Assembly (NCBI GenBank): GCA_023417475.1
Contig: JAEZFP010000015.1
Span: 1-64,000 of the forward strand
Length of the DNA: 64,000 nt
Direction: 5' to 3'
DNA from: Bacillota bacterium
GTDB lineage: Bacteria; Bacillota; UBA4882; UBA8346
Part shown: positions 16,295-25,232 of the stretch, piece after piece
How positions within the stretch are numbered: the stretch's first letter is position 1
How the letters are laid out: every line of letters begins with the position of its first letter
Notes under the pieces: model-generated
Database searches by the model: none
What the model was told of the DNA's origin: nothing
The model's input: the letters and a program-made list of their open reading frames with translations, nothing else
Made by a program: the position numbers and the translations under genes

Positions 16295-18619
16295 CTAATG
16301 TTTTTTGCCAAATCTCAAGACCCGCGACGCATTAAAAACAGCCAACAAGGTCACTCCCACATCGGCGAAGACGGCCTCCCAAATGCTGGCCACACCGAAA
16401 GTGCCTAATACGATGAAGAAGACTTTGACTCCCAACGCCATATAAATATTCTGGCGGACAATCCGGCCGGTTCTGCGGGCGGTCTCGACCGCGACCGCCA
16501 GTTTGGAAGGGGCATCCTCCATTAAAACAACATCGGCGGCTTCAATGGCAGCGTCACTGCCTAATCCGCCCATGGCGATTCCGATATCGGCACGGGTGAT
16601 GACCGGAGCGTCATTGATTCCATCCCCGACAAAGGCCAATTTTTGTTTGCGGCGATTTACCAAATCGCGCTCAATCGCTTCTACCTTTTCGACCTTTTCT
16701 TCGGGCAGCAATTCCGCGTAATACGAGTCGATTCCCAGTTGGCGGCTCACCCGTTCGGCGACGGATTTTTCATCCCCGGTCAGCATGACGGTTTTTCTGA
16801 CCCCAAGTTGTTTTAAGCGGCGGATCGCCTCTTTAGCGTCGGCTTTCAACTCGTCGGAAATGACAATATAACCGGCGTAAACACCGTCGATTGCCACATA
16901 AACGGCAGTCCCCGCAATATCGCAATCTTCATGCGGGATGTTGGCTTGATGCATTAACCGGTCATTCCCGGCCAAGACTTTGCGCCCGTCAACCGTAGCG
17001 CTGATCCCGTGGGCCGGTATTTCACGATAGTCCTGAACCAAATCTTCGGCAACTTCCTGGCCGGTAAGCTCCCGATAAGCATCACGAATTGATTTGGCGA
17101 TGGGGTGGGTGCTGAAAACTTCGGCGCCGGCCGCCGCCGCTAACAATTCTTCCTTTGAAACGTTATTTTTCGGGGTAAGCTCCGTCACTTTAAAGACGCC
17201 TTTGGTTAACGTGCCGGTTTTGTCAAAAACAACGGTGTCCACCCGTGCTAAAGCATCAAGAAAGTTCGCTCCTTTGACCAGAACTCCCCTTCGCGAAGCG
17301 GCTCCGATTCCCCCGAAATAACCCAACGGAATCGAGACCATTAACGCGCAGGGGCAGGAGATAACGAGTAGAACCAAAGCCCGGTAAAACCATTCGCTAA
17401 ATGATGCGCCCTGAATAAACAATGGCGGTAAAAAGGCGATGATCGCCGCGATAATCACCACCGCCGGCGTATAGTAATTCGAAAACACCGTAATAAACTG
17501 CTCGGTCGGAGCCTTCCGTTCGCTGGCTTTTTCAACCAGATTCAAGATCCGGGCGACCGAGGAATCTTCAAACGGTTTGGCTACTTTGACGACCAAAAGC
17601 CCCTGGCCGTTAATCATTCCCGATAATACGCTTTCGCCGGGTTCCACCTTGCGCGGAACCGACTCGCCGGTCAAGGCCGACGTATCCACAAACGAAGTCC
17701 CTTCCGTCACTTCCCCGTCCAAGGGAACCTTTTCCCCCGGTTTCACGATGATGAACTGACCGACTTGAACTGCTTCCGGTTTTACCTGCCGCGAGCCGCC
17801 GTTCTCTTTTAGGTTGGCGTATTCCGGCCGGATATTTAACAGCGCGGTGATTGAACGGCGCGAGCGGTTAACAGCCCGGCCTTGGAAATACTCGCCGATC
17901 GCATAAAACAACATCACGCCGACCGCTTCCGGCAATTGATGAATTGCCAACGCCCCGCCGGTGGCGATGGTCATTAAAAAGTTCTCATCGAACCATTGCC
18001 CGCGGATCAACTTTTTAAAAGCGCCCGTTACCACCGGCCAACCCACCATGAAGTAAGCCGGAGTCAAAACCGCCCATTCACCCCAGGAAAACGGCGTCCG
18101 ATGCAGTTGCTCGTTAAAAATGAAGCCTATTAAAAATAACACCGCCGAGGCCATTATCCGGACGATCTCACTTCGGCCCTCCGCCGCTTCGGGTTCGACC
18201 GCAGCCTTTGCAACGTCTTTTTTTCGCAAGATTACGTCGGGTTCTATTTTCGCAATTAACGCTCCGGCTTGTTGAAAATACTCTTGAGGTAACTCGACGC
18301 TTTTGGTGGCGAAGTTTACTTTGACGTTTTCCAAACCGGAGATCTTATTGAGCTCGGCTTCAATCACCGCCGCGCAATTAGCGCAATCCAAACCGTCAAG
18401 CGTGCAACGAACCGCCGTTTTCTTCGTTGGTTCCAAGCGCACCTCGGGTTCCACCCGGGCAATCACCCTCCGGACCTCATCCGCCAACTCTTCCGGGATG
18501 TCAATGCTTAATGTGTGAAAATTGACGCTGACTTCTTCAAGTTGTTTGATTTTCCGAAGTTCCCGTTCAATCTTTCCCGCACAATTTGGGCAGTCCAAAC
18601 CCACTAAGGTGTAACGCAT
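16295..18619 (-). CDS. Zn/Cd/Pb-translocating P1B-type ATPase
   Basis: A 774-residue heavy-metal exporter. It has two N-terminal HMA domains, each with a CxxC metal site (LDCPNC and LDCANC). Then come transmembrane helices, the TGES actuator, the membrane SCPCALMVSIP metal-binding motif typical of Zn/Cd pumps, the phosphorylation site DKTGTLTKG and the hinge GDGINDAPV. I start it at MRYTLVG, behind AAGGCAGG, because upstream in-frame residues are not family-like. It lies 76 nt downstream of the CadC-like repressor gene and should be induced by its metal. CadA or ZntA would be suitable names, but selectivity was not tested. Confidence 0.92.
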   Translation of the reverse strand: MRYTLVGLDCPNCAGKIERELRKIKQLEEVSVNFHTLSIDIPEELADEVRRVIARVEPEVRLEPTKKTAVRCTLDGLDCANCAAVIEAELNKISGLENVKVNFATKSVELPQEYFQQAGALIAKIEPDVILRKKDVAKAAVEPEAAEGRSEIVRIMASAVLFLIGFIFNEQLHRTPFSWGEWAVLTPAYFMVGWPVVTGAFKKLIRGQWFDENFLMTIATGGALAIHQLPEAVGVMLFYAIGEYFQGRAVNRSRRSITALLNIRPEYANLKENGGSRQVKPEAVQVGQFIIVKPGEKVPLDGEVTEGTSFVDTSALTGESVPRKVEPGESVLSGMINGQGLLVVKVAKPFEDSSVARILNLVEKASERKAPTEQFITVFSNYYTPAVVIIAAIIAFLPPLFIQGASFSEWFYRALVLLVISCPCALMVSIPLGYFGGIGAASRRGVLVKGANFLDALARVDTVVFDKTGTLTKGVFKVTELTPKNNVSKEELLAAAAGAEVFSTHPIAKSIRDAYRELTGQEVAEDLVQDYREIPAHGISATVDGRKVLAGNDRLMHQANIPHEDCDIAGTAVYVAIDGVYAGYIVISDELKADAKEAIRRLKQLGVRKTVMLTGDEKSVAERVSRQLGIDSYYAELLPEEKVEKVEAIERDLVNRRKQKLAFVGDGINDAPVITRADIGIAMGGLGSDAAIEAADVVLMEDAPSKLAVAVETARRTGRIVRQNIYMALGVKVFFIVLGTFGVASIWEAVFADVGVTLLAVFNASRVLRFGKKH

Positions 18620-18695
18620 CGTTCCTGCCTTCTTTCTATTGATGATAACCGCAATAAAACCGGGCAATTATTACTTTTTCCAGTTAGCTTTCCAA

Positions 18696-19073
18696 TTATC
18701 GTTCTTCAGCGAAATGTTCTTGGGCTTCCCGGATTAAGTGTAGGATATGTTCATCGTCCAGAGAGTAAAAGACCATCTTGCCATCCCGGGCGTATTTCAC
18801 GAGCCGCAGCGCTTTCAAAAGCCGGAGATGATGAGATACCGCCGGAAGAGTCATTTCTAAGATTTCGGCAATATCACAAACACACAAAGTACGGTGGGCC
18901 AAAAGGTATAAAATTTTGGTCCGGGTCTCATCTCCCAAGACCTTAAAAATTTCCGAGAGTCCGGCGACTTCCAATACCTTATCTTGCAACGCTGCCACGT
19001 TTTCATGGGATGGGCATATGCTATCGCAGAGATCTTCATTACGAACCTGCAGTGAAGTTTTTCGATCCGTCAC
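18696..19073 (-). CDS. ArsR/SmtB-family metal-sensing repressor (CadC-like)
   Basis: A 125-residue winged-helix repressor. The DNA-binding core is LGDETRTKILYLL...LPAVSHHLRLLKALRLV. Metal ligands of the CadC type are visible: an N-terminal LCDSICPSH pair and LCVCDIAEIL in the alpha-3 region, plus a C-terminal D-x-H...H-x-x-E-like set (DDEHILHLIREAQEH). It probably represses its own operon with the ATPase and releases DNA on Cd, Pb or Zn. The GTG at 19073 has AGGAG at 8 nt; an upstream TTG is too close to it. A palindromic operator lies just upstream. Confidence 0.88.
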   Translation of the reverse strand: MTDRKTSLQVRNEDLCDSICPSHENVAALQDKVLEVAGLSEIFKVLGDETRTKILYLLAHRTLCVCDIAEILEMTLPAVSHHLRLLKALRLVKYARDGKMVFYSLDDEHILHLIREAQEHFAEER

Positions 19074-19094
19074 TCCCAATTCTCCTCTCTAAAA

Positions 19095-19148
19095 ACGATT
19101 AAGCAATCATTTAATCGTATTATATGCCAGTGGTAATCCATCTGTCAA
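19095..19148 (-). promoter_or_regulatory. Promoter and palindromic operator of the cadC-like operon
   Basis: Minus-strand TTGACA (19143-19148) and TATAAT (19119-19124) are both perfect consensus, with an 18-bp spacer. Immediately downstream is a perfect inverted repeat ACGATTAA - 8 nt - TTAATCGT (19095-19118). That placement would let a bound ArsR-family dimer block transcription. Confidence 0.85.
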
Positions 19149-19397
19149 GTTTAGTATAGAATAAAGATTCGATCGACTCATTTTACTTAAAAAAACCCCG
19201 GAGTTTACTTCCAAGGTTTTTGCAGCATGACGAAACACCGCCAACTACATTGATACCATTACCGAAAAAATATCTTGCGTTCCCAAAGCATACCTTAAAT
19301 TTTATCCGAAATGTGTCGATATAGGATAATAATAGCCGCCCTGCGGATCAACGTTCGCATTTTGCATGATCAACCGCGTCGAAAGGAGCAAAAAAAC

Positions 19398-19823
19398 ATG
19401 ATTTGGAAACCAAAATACCAATTGGGTGTCCCCCAAATCGACGACCAGCATCAAGAACTTTTCCAGCGGGTCACCGATTTCGTCGAAACCTTACGCCAGC
19501 CCATCGCCTGGGAAGCTAAGGTGGATAAGGTCAATGAGACGCTGAACTTCATGAAGGATTACGTGGTCACGCATTTTCATGATGAAGAAGCTTATCAGCG
19601 TGACATCGGTTATCCTAACTTCGACGCTCACCGTAAGATCCACCACGACATGGTCGCTTATGTGGTGGCGTTTGGCCAACAATACGAAAAGGAAGGCTAT
19701 CAGGAGCAATTTATGCAGCAATTCGCCGGCAAACTTTTAGCTTGGCTCATTAATCATGTCGCTGCCGAAGATCAGCAGATTGCCGCCTATGCCAAAACCA
19801 AGGGGGTGGCGACGCATGGCTGA
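19398..19823 (+). CDS. Bacteriohemerythrin
   Basis: A 141-residue hemerythrin-fold protein with the full di-iron ligand set pattern: HQELF near residue 22, HFHDEE, HRKIHHDM and HVAAEDQ. It binds O2 reversibly, in oxygen storage, sensing or scavenging. The ATG follows GAAAGGAGC. Its stop overlaps the start of the CheX gene by 8 nt, so the two are co-translated, which hints at oxygen-linked control of motility or signalling. Confidence 0.92.
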   Translation: MIWKPKYQLGVPQIDDQHQELFQRVTDFVETLRQPIAWEAKVDKVNETLNFMKDYVVTHFHDEEAYQRDIGYPNFDAHRKIHHDMVAYVVAFGQQYEKEGYQEQFMQQFAGKLLAWLINHVAAEDQQIAAYAKTKGVATHG

Positions 19824-20283
19824 TCAGCTCTATCAACTTTTCTACAATGCCACTCGCGATGTATTCAGTTTAATGCTCGACCTGGAGAACATTACCGCGA
19901 TTACCGACGACCGGCAAGTCGCGACCAGTTCTGACGGCAAGCTAAACATCGCCATCGGCGTCACCGGCGATCTGCAAGGCGAGATTATCTATCATTTTCC
20001 CAAAGACACCACGTTGGAGATGGTCAAGATTATGAGCGGAATGGATTTTGCGGAGATCGACGATTTTGTCACCTCCGCCATTGGCGAGATTACCAATATC
20101 ATCAGCGGCAAGGCCTTGATCGCCCTGTCGGAGCAGCAAGTCACTTGCGATATCCTGCCACCCAAATTCGGTGTGGACGCTCCGGTGTGCAGCGACGGGA
20201 TCTCGTTCATCACCAGCACCCGGATCAGCACCGATATTGGCGCGATTGATCTGGATATCCGGCTGAAAAGCGGACCCGTCTGA
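19816..20283 (+). CDS. CheX-family chemotaxis phosphatase
   Basis: A 155-residue CheC/CheX-type protein. The dephosphorylation signature E-x-x-N is present in AIGEITNIISGKAL, after a DGKLNIAIGVTGDLQG-like beta region. CheX removes phosphate from CheY-like response regulators. It is translationally coupled to the upstream hemerythrin. No other chemotaxis gene lies in the window, so its partner regulator is elsewhere; it might act on a non-chemotaxis receiver. Confidence 0.85.
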   Translation: MADQLYQLFYNATRDVFSLMLDLENITAITDDRQVATSSDGKLNIAIGVTGDLQGEIIYHFPKDTTLEMVKIMSGMDFAEIDDFVTSAIGEITNIISGKALIALSEQQVTCDILPPKFGVDAPVCSDGISFITSTRISTDIGAIDLDIRLKSGPV

Positions 20284-20333
20284 ATAAACAATCGCAAACC
20301 AAAAACGACCGTTACAAACTAATCTTTTAAATC

Positions 20334-20362
20334 AAAACTCCAGTCATCCGACCGGAGTTTTT
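20334..20362 (+). terminator. Terminator after hemerythrin-CheX (bidirectional)
   Basis: AAAACTCC/GGAGTTTT stem followed by T residues on the plus strand and near-symmetrical on the minus strand. It lies between the convergent CheX and Fn3 lipoprotein genes. Confidence 0.75.
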
Positions 20363-20435
20363 GATTGATATGATAAATATCGCAAATATCAATCGCATAG
20401 AGATTACGAACTGCAACCACCACTGATTGGCAAAT

Positions 20436-21680
20436 TCACGGAACTTTAAAACCGACGTCGGCAAAATCCGTTGATTCTCCCGCAGCGTTGTAGGCATAAA
20501 CCATAAACCAATACGTAGTCCCGGAGTATAGGGCGTAACTGGAGTAAGTATATGAAGTTACATTCGGGCCGACCGCGCCATTAAGTTTGGCTGTGTTGCC
20601 ATTGATTGATACATAGATTCGAAAGCCGGCTTCATTATTGGAATTATCTTTCCAGTAGATAATAAACGGAGCTCCGGTTAGACTAGAAGTTTGGAGATTG
20701 GTCGGGCTCGCCGGAATAGCCGGCTGGGTGGAAGCGCTCACGGTTCCGCTATATTCCGAATTGCCGGCGGCGTTAAATGCGCAAACCCGGTAATAATACG
20801 TCGTGTCGGAATTTAAGCCGGTAGAATCATCGTAAACACAAATATTGGACCCGACGGTTCCAATCTGCGTGAATCCACTGATACCGGAAGTGCTTCGTTC
20901 AATTCGAAACCCGGTCTCATTGCCGGATTGATCAATCCAGCCCAAGCGGATCAAACCGGCTGACAACGCCGTGGCGTGTAAGTCATGGGGCGCAGCTGGA
21001 GTTACGATTACAACCGGCGTCGTTGTCTCGGCAACATTGGAATACCCCGAGTTGCCAATGGCATTGCTGGCCCTAACCCGGAAATAATACGTAGTATTGG
21101 GGGTCAACCCGCTAATATTAAACACGCTAACATTTGCCGCGGTTGTCCCGGCCTGAATAAAACCGGATTGGTTTGAATCGCTCTGCTCAACGATAAAAGC
21201 CGTTTCATTCTGAGAATTGTCGCTCCAGGCCAGCTTAATTGCAGTTGCCGAAACTGCTGTCGCCGTTAAATTACTCGGCGCATTCGGAATCTGCTCAACC
21301 GCTTGGGTAGTTATGTTGATTACCTCGGAATAGTTGGAGGAACCGGCGGCATTGTATGCCTGGACCCGAAAGTAATACGTCGTGTCGGGCAATAATTCAT
21401 TTACGGTATAGACTTTGGTGTTAGCGGCAACTGTACCAACCTCACTAAACCCAGTTGTGGCGGAGTTGCTTTTTTCAATTCGAAAACCGGTCTCATTGGC
21501 AGATGCATCTTCCCAAGCTAACCCGATGGAAGTGGCCGACAACACAGTTGCGCTCAACTTACTTGGGGGATTTGGTGTTGTTATTGTACTGTTACCGCCG
21601 CTTTTCCCTCCGCCGCACCCTTGGAGGAAAATTGACAAAACCGTAATTCCAACTATCAAAATGACTTTGTTCTTTATCAT
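20436..21680 (-). CDS. Lipoprotein with four fibronectin type III domains
   Basis: A 414-residue lipoprotein. It has a signal sequence with lipobox LQGC (Cys22), a Gly/Ser linker, then four Fn3 domains of about 90-95 residues each (repeated PSNLTATAVSATAIKLAW- and DTTYYFRVRAYNAAG-like patterns). There is no catalytic domain. The homogeneous repeats suggest recent internal duplication. It is probably a cell-surface spacer or carbohydrate-adhering protein, possibly acting with the divergent pectate lyase. The ATG follows GAGGCGAATACA. Confidence 0.85.
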   Translation of the reverse strand: MIKNKVILIVGITVLSIFLQGCGGGKSGGNSTITTPNPPSKLSATVLSATSIGLAWEDASANETGFRIEKSNSATTGFSEVGTVAANTKVYTVNELLPDTTYYFRVQAYNAAGSSNYSEVINITTQAVEQIPNAPSNLTATAVSATAIKLAWSDNSQNETAFIVEQSDSNQSGFIQAGTTAANVSVFNISGLTPNTTYYFRVRASNAIGNSGYSNVAETTTPVVIVTPAAPHDLHATALSAGLIRLGWIDQSGNETGFRIERSTSGISGFTQIGTVGSNICVYDDSTGLNSDTTYYYRVCAFNAAGNSEYSGTVSASTQPAIPASPTNLQTSSLTGAPFIIYWKDNSNNEAGFRIYVSINGNTAKLNGAVGPNVTSYTYSSYALYSGTTYWFMVYAYNAAGESTDFADVGFKVP

Positions 21681-21887
21681 TGTATTCGCCTCATTTCCAA
21701 AAAAAATAAATCAACCTCAATCGTGCCAATCCGCTCGTTGTGTTGCCAATATTTACAACATTCAAATTATAACATGAATTTTACGATAATTCCAATTTCT
21801 GATATTTATTACACATAATTAAGCGATTGTTGGTTGCTTACGATTCAAGGCCAAGGCGACCCGTAGCCGGTTAACTTCTTTCATCAA

Positions 21888-21913
21888 AAACTCCGGTCCA
21901 ATGACCGGAGTTT
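21888..21913. other. Perfect 11-bp hairpin, sibling of the 20334 hairpin
   Basis: AAACTCCGGTC - 4 nt - GACCGGAGTTT. The sequence closely matches the terminator at 20334-20362, so nearly the same hairpin flanks the Fn3 lipoprotein gene on both sides. T residues follow only on the minus strand, where no gene ends. It stands just before the pectate lyase promoter and may simply insulate it. Confidence 0.7.
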
Positions 21914-21923
21914 CCAGTTTGTA

Positions 21924-21932
21924 TGCTATAAT
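21924..21932 (+). promoter_or_regulatory. Extended -10 promoter of the pectate lyase gene
   Basis: TGCTATAAT, an extended -10 (TGnTATAAT) with a perfect hexamer at 21927-21932. No good -35 is visible, which is normal for extended -10 promoters. The 5' leader would be about 90 nt. Confidence 0.6.
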
Positions 21933-22029
21933 TTAGCTGTCGCGCCAAATCGCCGGGACGATCTTGATGCGACCGATATGCTTCATTTAGTGGATTCCGA
22001 AAACATTAAACGCAGCTTAGGGGGTAAAA

Positions 22030-24243
22030 ATGCATAAGTTTATTAAAATTCTTCGCCAAGTTATTTTCCTCATGCTGATCATGGCGGTTGGTTCCATAAA
22101 TTCCCCGAACCCCGTTGTTCAAGCCGATCCTAGCGAATGGAAAAGCATTTTCTTTGGTCAATCGACTTCGAACAATCATGTGAAAATCGCCGACGACAAT
22201 CAAACCGTAACGCTAATCGCCGGCGCCAAGGACGGTAGTTTAGCCGGGGGAAAAATCACCGGTTCCCATGACGGAATTTCCTTTTACTATACCGAAATCC
22301 CCTCCTCCGAAAATTTTGAGCTCTCCGCCAAAATTACCGTCAATTATTTTGCCAAACCAACCCCGGACAACCAGGAAGGTTTCGGGATCATGGCCCGGGA
22401 CGCGATCGGCAAACCTTCCGACAGTTCGGTTTTCGCCTCAAACATGGTGATGGTCGGCGGCTATCGCGGCGCGATGCAATCGGTATTCCGCGACAATGTC
22501 AAAGAAACCTCCGGCATGGGCGCAACCATGGAGGATACGTTTCGATTCGGAGAACGACCGGTCAATGACGGCAGCGCCACCTATCTGTTACGAATGAGCA
22601 AAACCAACACCGGTTATCAGGTCGCGGTGGATAACCAGCCGGAAAAGATCTACTACCGTCCGAAACAACTGGAAGTGATTGATCCGGACCGGATTTATGT
22701 CGGCTTTTTCGCCGCCCGGGTCGCCTCAATTACCGTTGCCAATATTACTCTAAAAACCTCCACCGCAGCCACTGATCCGCCCGGGATTCCCGAACCGGCG
22801 AAAGTCATCACGCCGGTTATCACCGTGACTGCTCCGGTCACCGCGTCGACCGCCGGTTATCAACTGAATATCTCGTTAAATGTCAAAGGAACGTTAACCA
22901 TCGAACAAACCGGCGCCGTCATCTATCGCGGTGCGGTTGACGCCGACCGTTTATTGATACAAAATGCAACGTTGCTTCCCGGCCCAAATACCTTTATTTT
23001 GAAATTTACGCCCGATGCCGCCGCTAATGTCAAAGCAACGGAGGTAAGTCTCCGCCATAGAGTCAACTTTAAAACCTACGGCGCACCCGGTGGAATTGTT
23101 TATGTCGCGCCAAACGGTTCGCCAACTGCCGCCGGAACCTTGCCGGAGCCGATTGATATCGATTCGGCGCTCCAATACTTGCAACCGGGGCAAACGATTT
23201 ATGTCCGCGGCGGTACATATCACCGGACCGCCCCGTTGGTGATCGCCAAAGGAAACAACGGCACTCCCGACAAGCTGAAGATGCTTACGGCCGCTCCCAA
23301 TGAACGGCCCGTCTTTGATTTCCGCAAGAAAACCAACGGCTTCACCGTTGGCGGCGATTACTGGAAGATTGCGGGCATCGATCTCACCGGAGCGGCCGGT
23401 AACGGCGTCCGGGTCTCCGGGCATCACAATCTGCTGGAACGGATCAACACTTATGCCAACGGCGACACCGGGTTACAGATATCGGGAGCCGCTACGGACA
23501 AACCCGACCAATGGCCGTCCCACAACCTGATTTTAAACTGCACTTCGTACGATAACCGCGACGCTTCGGAAAACAACGCCGACGGCTTTGCCGCCAAGTT
23601 AACCTGCGGCGTCGGAAACGTCTTTCGCGGTTGTATCGCTTATCATAATTGCGACGACGGTTTTGATTTGTATTCGAAACTGGAGACCGGGCCGATTGGC
23701 GCGGTTGTAATTGAAGACAGTATCGCCTACGGCAACGGCGCCCTTTCCGACGGCGCCAAAACCATGGGCGATGGTAACGGGTTCAAATTAGGCGGCGAGG
23801 GGTTGGCTGTCAAACATGTCCTGCGCAACAGTTTGGCGTTTGCCAATGTCGGTAGCGGCGTGACCAGCAACAGCGATCCGGCGATTAGGGTGGAGAACAC
23901 CACCTCCGTGGATAACGGCAGAACCAATTTCAGTTTTTTCTATTATTCCACTGCGATCCCGCAATTCGTGGCAAACCATAATCTTTCCTTCCGGACCGTC
24001 GCCGGCGGAGCCGATACGCTTCCGCCAAGTTTGCAATCGGATACCAATTATTTTTACGACGGCAAGGCCTCGGTCAACTCAAGCGGAAAAAAAGTAACCG
24101 CCGCCGCCTTTAAAAAAGTCACCCCCGGCGGCCCGTTTCAACGCAACCCCGACGGTTCCATTGCCGCCAACGATTATATGGCGTTGACTGCCACCGCAAC
24201 GATCAGCGGCGGATACACGATCCAAAATCCCGCCCAAAAATAA
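22030..24243 (+). CDS. Secreted PL9-family pectate / polygalacturonate lyase
   Basis: A 737-residue exported enzyme. A signal peptide is followed by a beta-sandwich region to about 330 and a right-handed parallel beta-helix with PL9 landmarks: NNADGFAAKLTCGVGN near residue 517 and NCDDGFDLYSK near 541. In PL9 the Lys of the ADGFAAKL segment is the catalytic base and Asp residues bind Ca2+. Length and layout resemble PelX-type exopolygalacturonate lyases. It cleaves de-esterified pectin by beta-elimination, suggesting plant polysaccharide use. It is divergently transcribed from the Fn3 lipoprotein. Exo versus endo action cannot be told. Confidence 0.85.
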   Translation: MHKFIKILRQVIFLMLIMAVGSINSPNPVVQADPSEWKSIFFGQSTSNNHVKIADDNQTVTLIAGAKDGSLAGGKITGSHDGISFYYTEIPSSENFELSAKITVNYFAKPTPDNQEGFGIMARDAIGKPSDSSVFASNMVMVGGYRGAMQSVFRDNVKETSGMGATMEDTFRFGERPVNDGSATYLLRMSKTNTGYQVAVDNQPEKIYYRPKQLEVIDPDRIYVGFFAARVASITVANITLKTSTAATDPPGIPEPAKVITPVITVTAPVTASTAGYQLNISLNVKGTLTIEQTGAVIYRGAVDADRLLIQNATLLPGPNTFILKFTPDAAANVKATEVSLRHRVNFKTYGAPGGIVYVAPNGSPTAAGTLPEPIDIDSALQYLQPGQTIYVRGGTYHRTAPLVIAKGNNGTPDKLKMLTAAPNERPVFDFRKKTNGFTVGGDYWKIAGIDLTGAAGNGVRVSGHHNLLERINTYANGDTGLQISGAATDKPDQWPSHNLILNCTSYDNRDASENNADGFAAKLTCGVGNVFRGCIAYHNCDDGFDLYSKLETGPIGAVVIEDSIAYGNGALSDGAKTMGDGNGFKLGGEGLAVKHVLRNSLAFANVGSGVTSNSDPAIRVENTTSVDNGRTNFSFFYYSTAIPQFVANHNLSFRTVAGGADTLPPSLQSDTNYFYDGKASVNSSGKKVTAAAFKKVTPGGPFQRNPDGSIAANDYMALTATATISGGYTIQNPAQK

Positions 24244-24262
24244 CTCCGATAAAACACAACGC

Positions 24263-24291
24263 GGAGACGGTTGGATAATCAAACCGTCTCC
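24263..24291 (+). terminator. Hairpin after the pectate lyase gene
   Basis: Perfect 10-bp stem GGAGACGGTT/AACCGTCTCC with a 9-nt loop between convergent genes. The T-run is weak, so it may work in part as a transcript-end stabiliser. Confidence 0.6.
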
Positions 24292-24326
24292 CGCCAAAAG
24301 GCGCCTTTGTTAGACGATCGCTATCG

Positions 24327-25232
24327 TCACATCAGCGCGTTGATCAGCAATCCCGATCCCAATGCCAACAACATCACATACGCCAGATAAAAACAGAAGT
24401 GTTTGGCGTTGAACACCAACTTCAACGCCGTCAAATTGGTTATTTTCGTGGCCGGACCCGACAACATAAACGCAACGGCGCAACCCAGGCTCATCCCTTT
24501 TTGCAGCCATTCTCCCAAAAGCGGAATGGTGCCGCCGCCGCAGACGTAAAGCGGCACGCCCAACGTGGCGGCCAGCAATACGCCAAAGCCGCGGTTTTGG
24601 ACACCCAACCCGTTCGCCACCCATTGCTGCGGTACATACCGCTGATAAAGGGCGGTTAACCCGATGCCAAGCAAAAAATACGGTCCGGTCGCCTTGATAT
24701 TGCGAACAATGTTCAATCCAAGCCGCTTGAGCAGGACCGGTTGGGTATCGCGGTTTTCCGGTTCATTCAGTTTGGCTAAGGTAAACAACGGTTCCTTTTT
24801 TAAAAAAAGCCGCACAACGAGTCCGGCGCCAACCCCGCCCAAAAAACAAAAGACCAGTCGGAGCAACCATACTTGTTTGCCCAGCGCGGCGCTATAAATC
24901 AATAATTGCGGGTTGAGCAACACGGAAGACATCATAAACGCCATAAGCCAATCATCCCGCATTCCTTTGGCCGAAAATGACGCAACGATCGGTATCGTCC
25001 CATACATGCAAAGCGGCGAAGCAATTCCCAGCAAACTAGCGGGAATTACCCCAAAAATCCCCAGGCGTTTCGTTGCCAGGGATAAAAAATAGGAATGGAT
25101 CTTCCCCTTGCCGATTACCGATACCACCGATCCAACCAAAATCCCCAACACCCAATAACCGATGATCTGTTCAAATTGAATTGCCACGTAATAAGCAAGG
25201 TAAGTCAATTCCCGGTGTAGCCAAGCCGTCAT
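24327..25232 (-). CDS. ArsP/DUF318-family permease
   Basis: A 301-residue polytopic permease of the PF03773 family with two symmetric halves. Signature motifs are SPLCMYGTIPI and VPLYVCGGGTIPL followed by SGPATKITNL. Members export organoarsenicals or other compounds, and some act with thiol or redox proteins. Its ATG overlaps the stop of the DUF362 gene by 4 nt. A metal or metalloid efflux role is a family-based guess, since the substrate Cys pattern is not decisive. Confidence 0.8.
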   Translation of the reverse strand: MTAWLHRELTYLAYYVAIQFEQIIGYWVLGILVGSVVSVIGKGKIHSYFLSLATKRLGIFGVIPASLLGIASPLCMYGTIPIVASFSAKGMRDDWLMAFMMSSVLLNPQLLIYSAALGKQVWLLRLVFCFLGGVGAGLVVRLFLKKEPLFTLAKLNEPENRDTQPVLLKRLGLNIVRNIKATGPYFLLGIGLTALYQRYVPQQWVANGLGVQNRGFGVLLAATLGVPLYVCGGGTIPLLGEWLQKGMSLGCAVAFMLSGPATKITNLTALKLVFNAKHFCFYLAYVMLLALGSGLLINALM

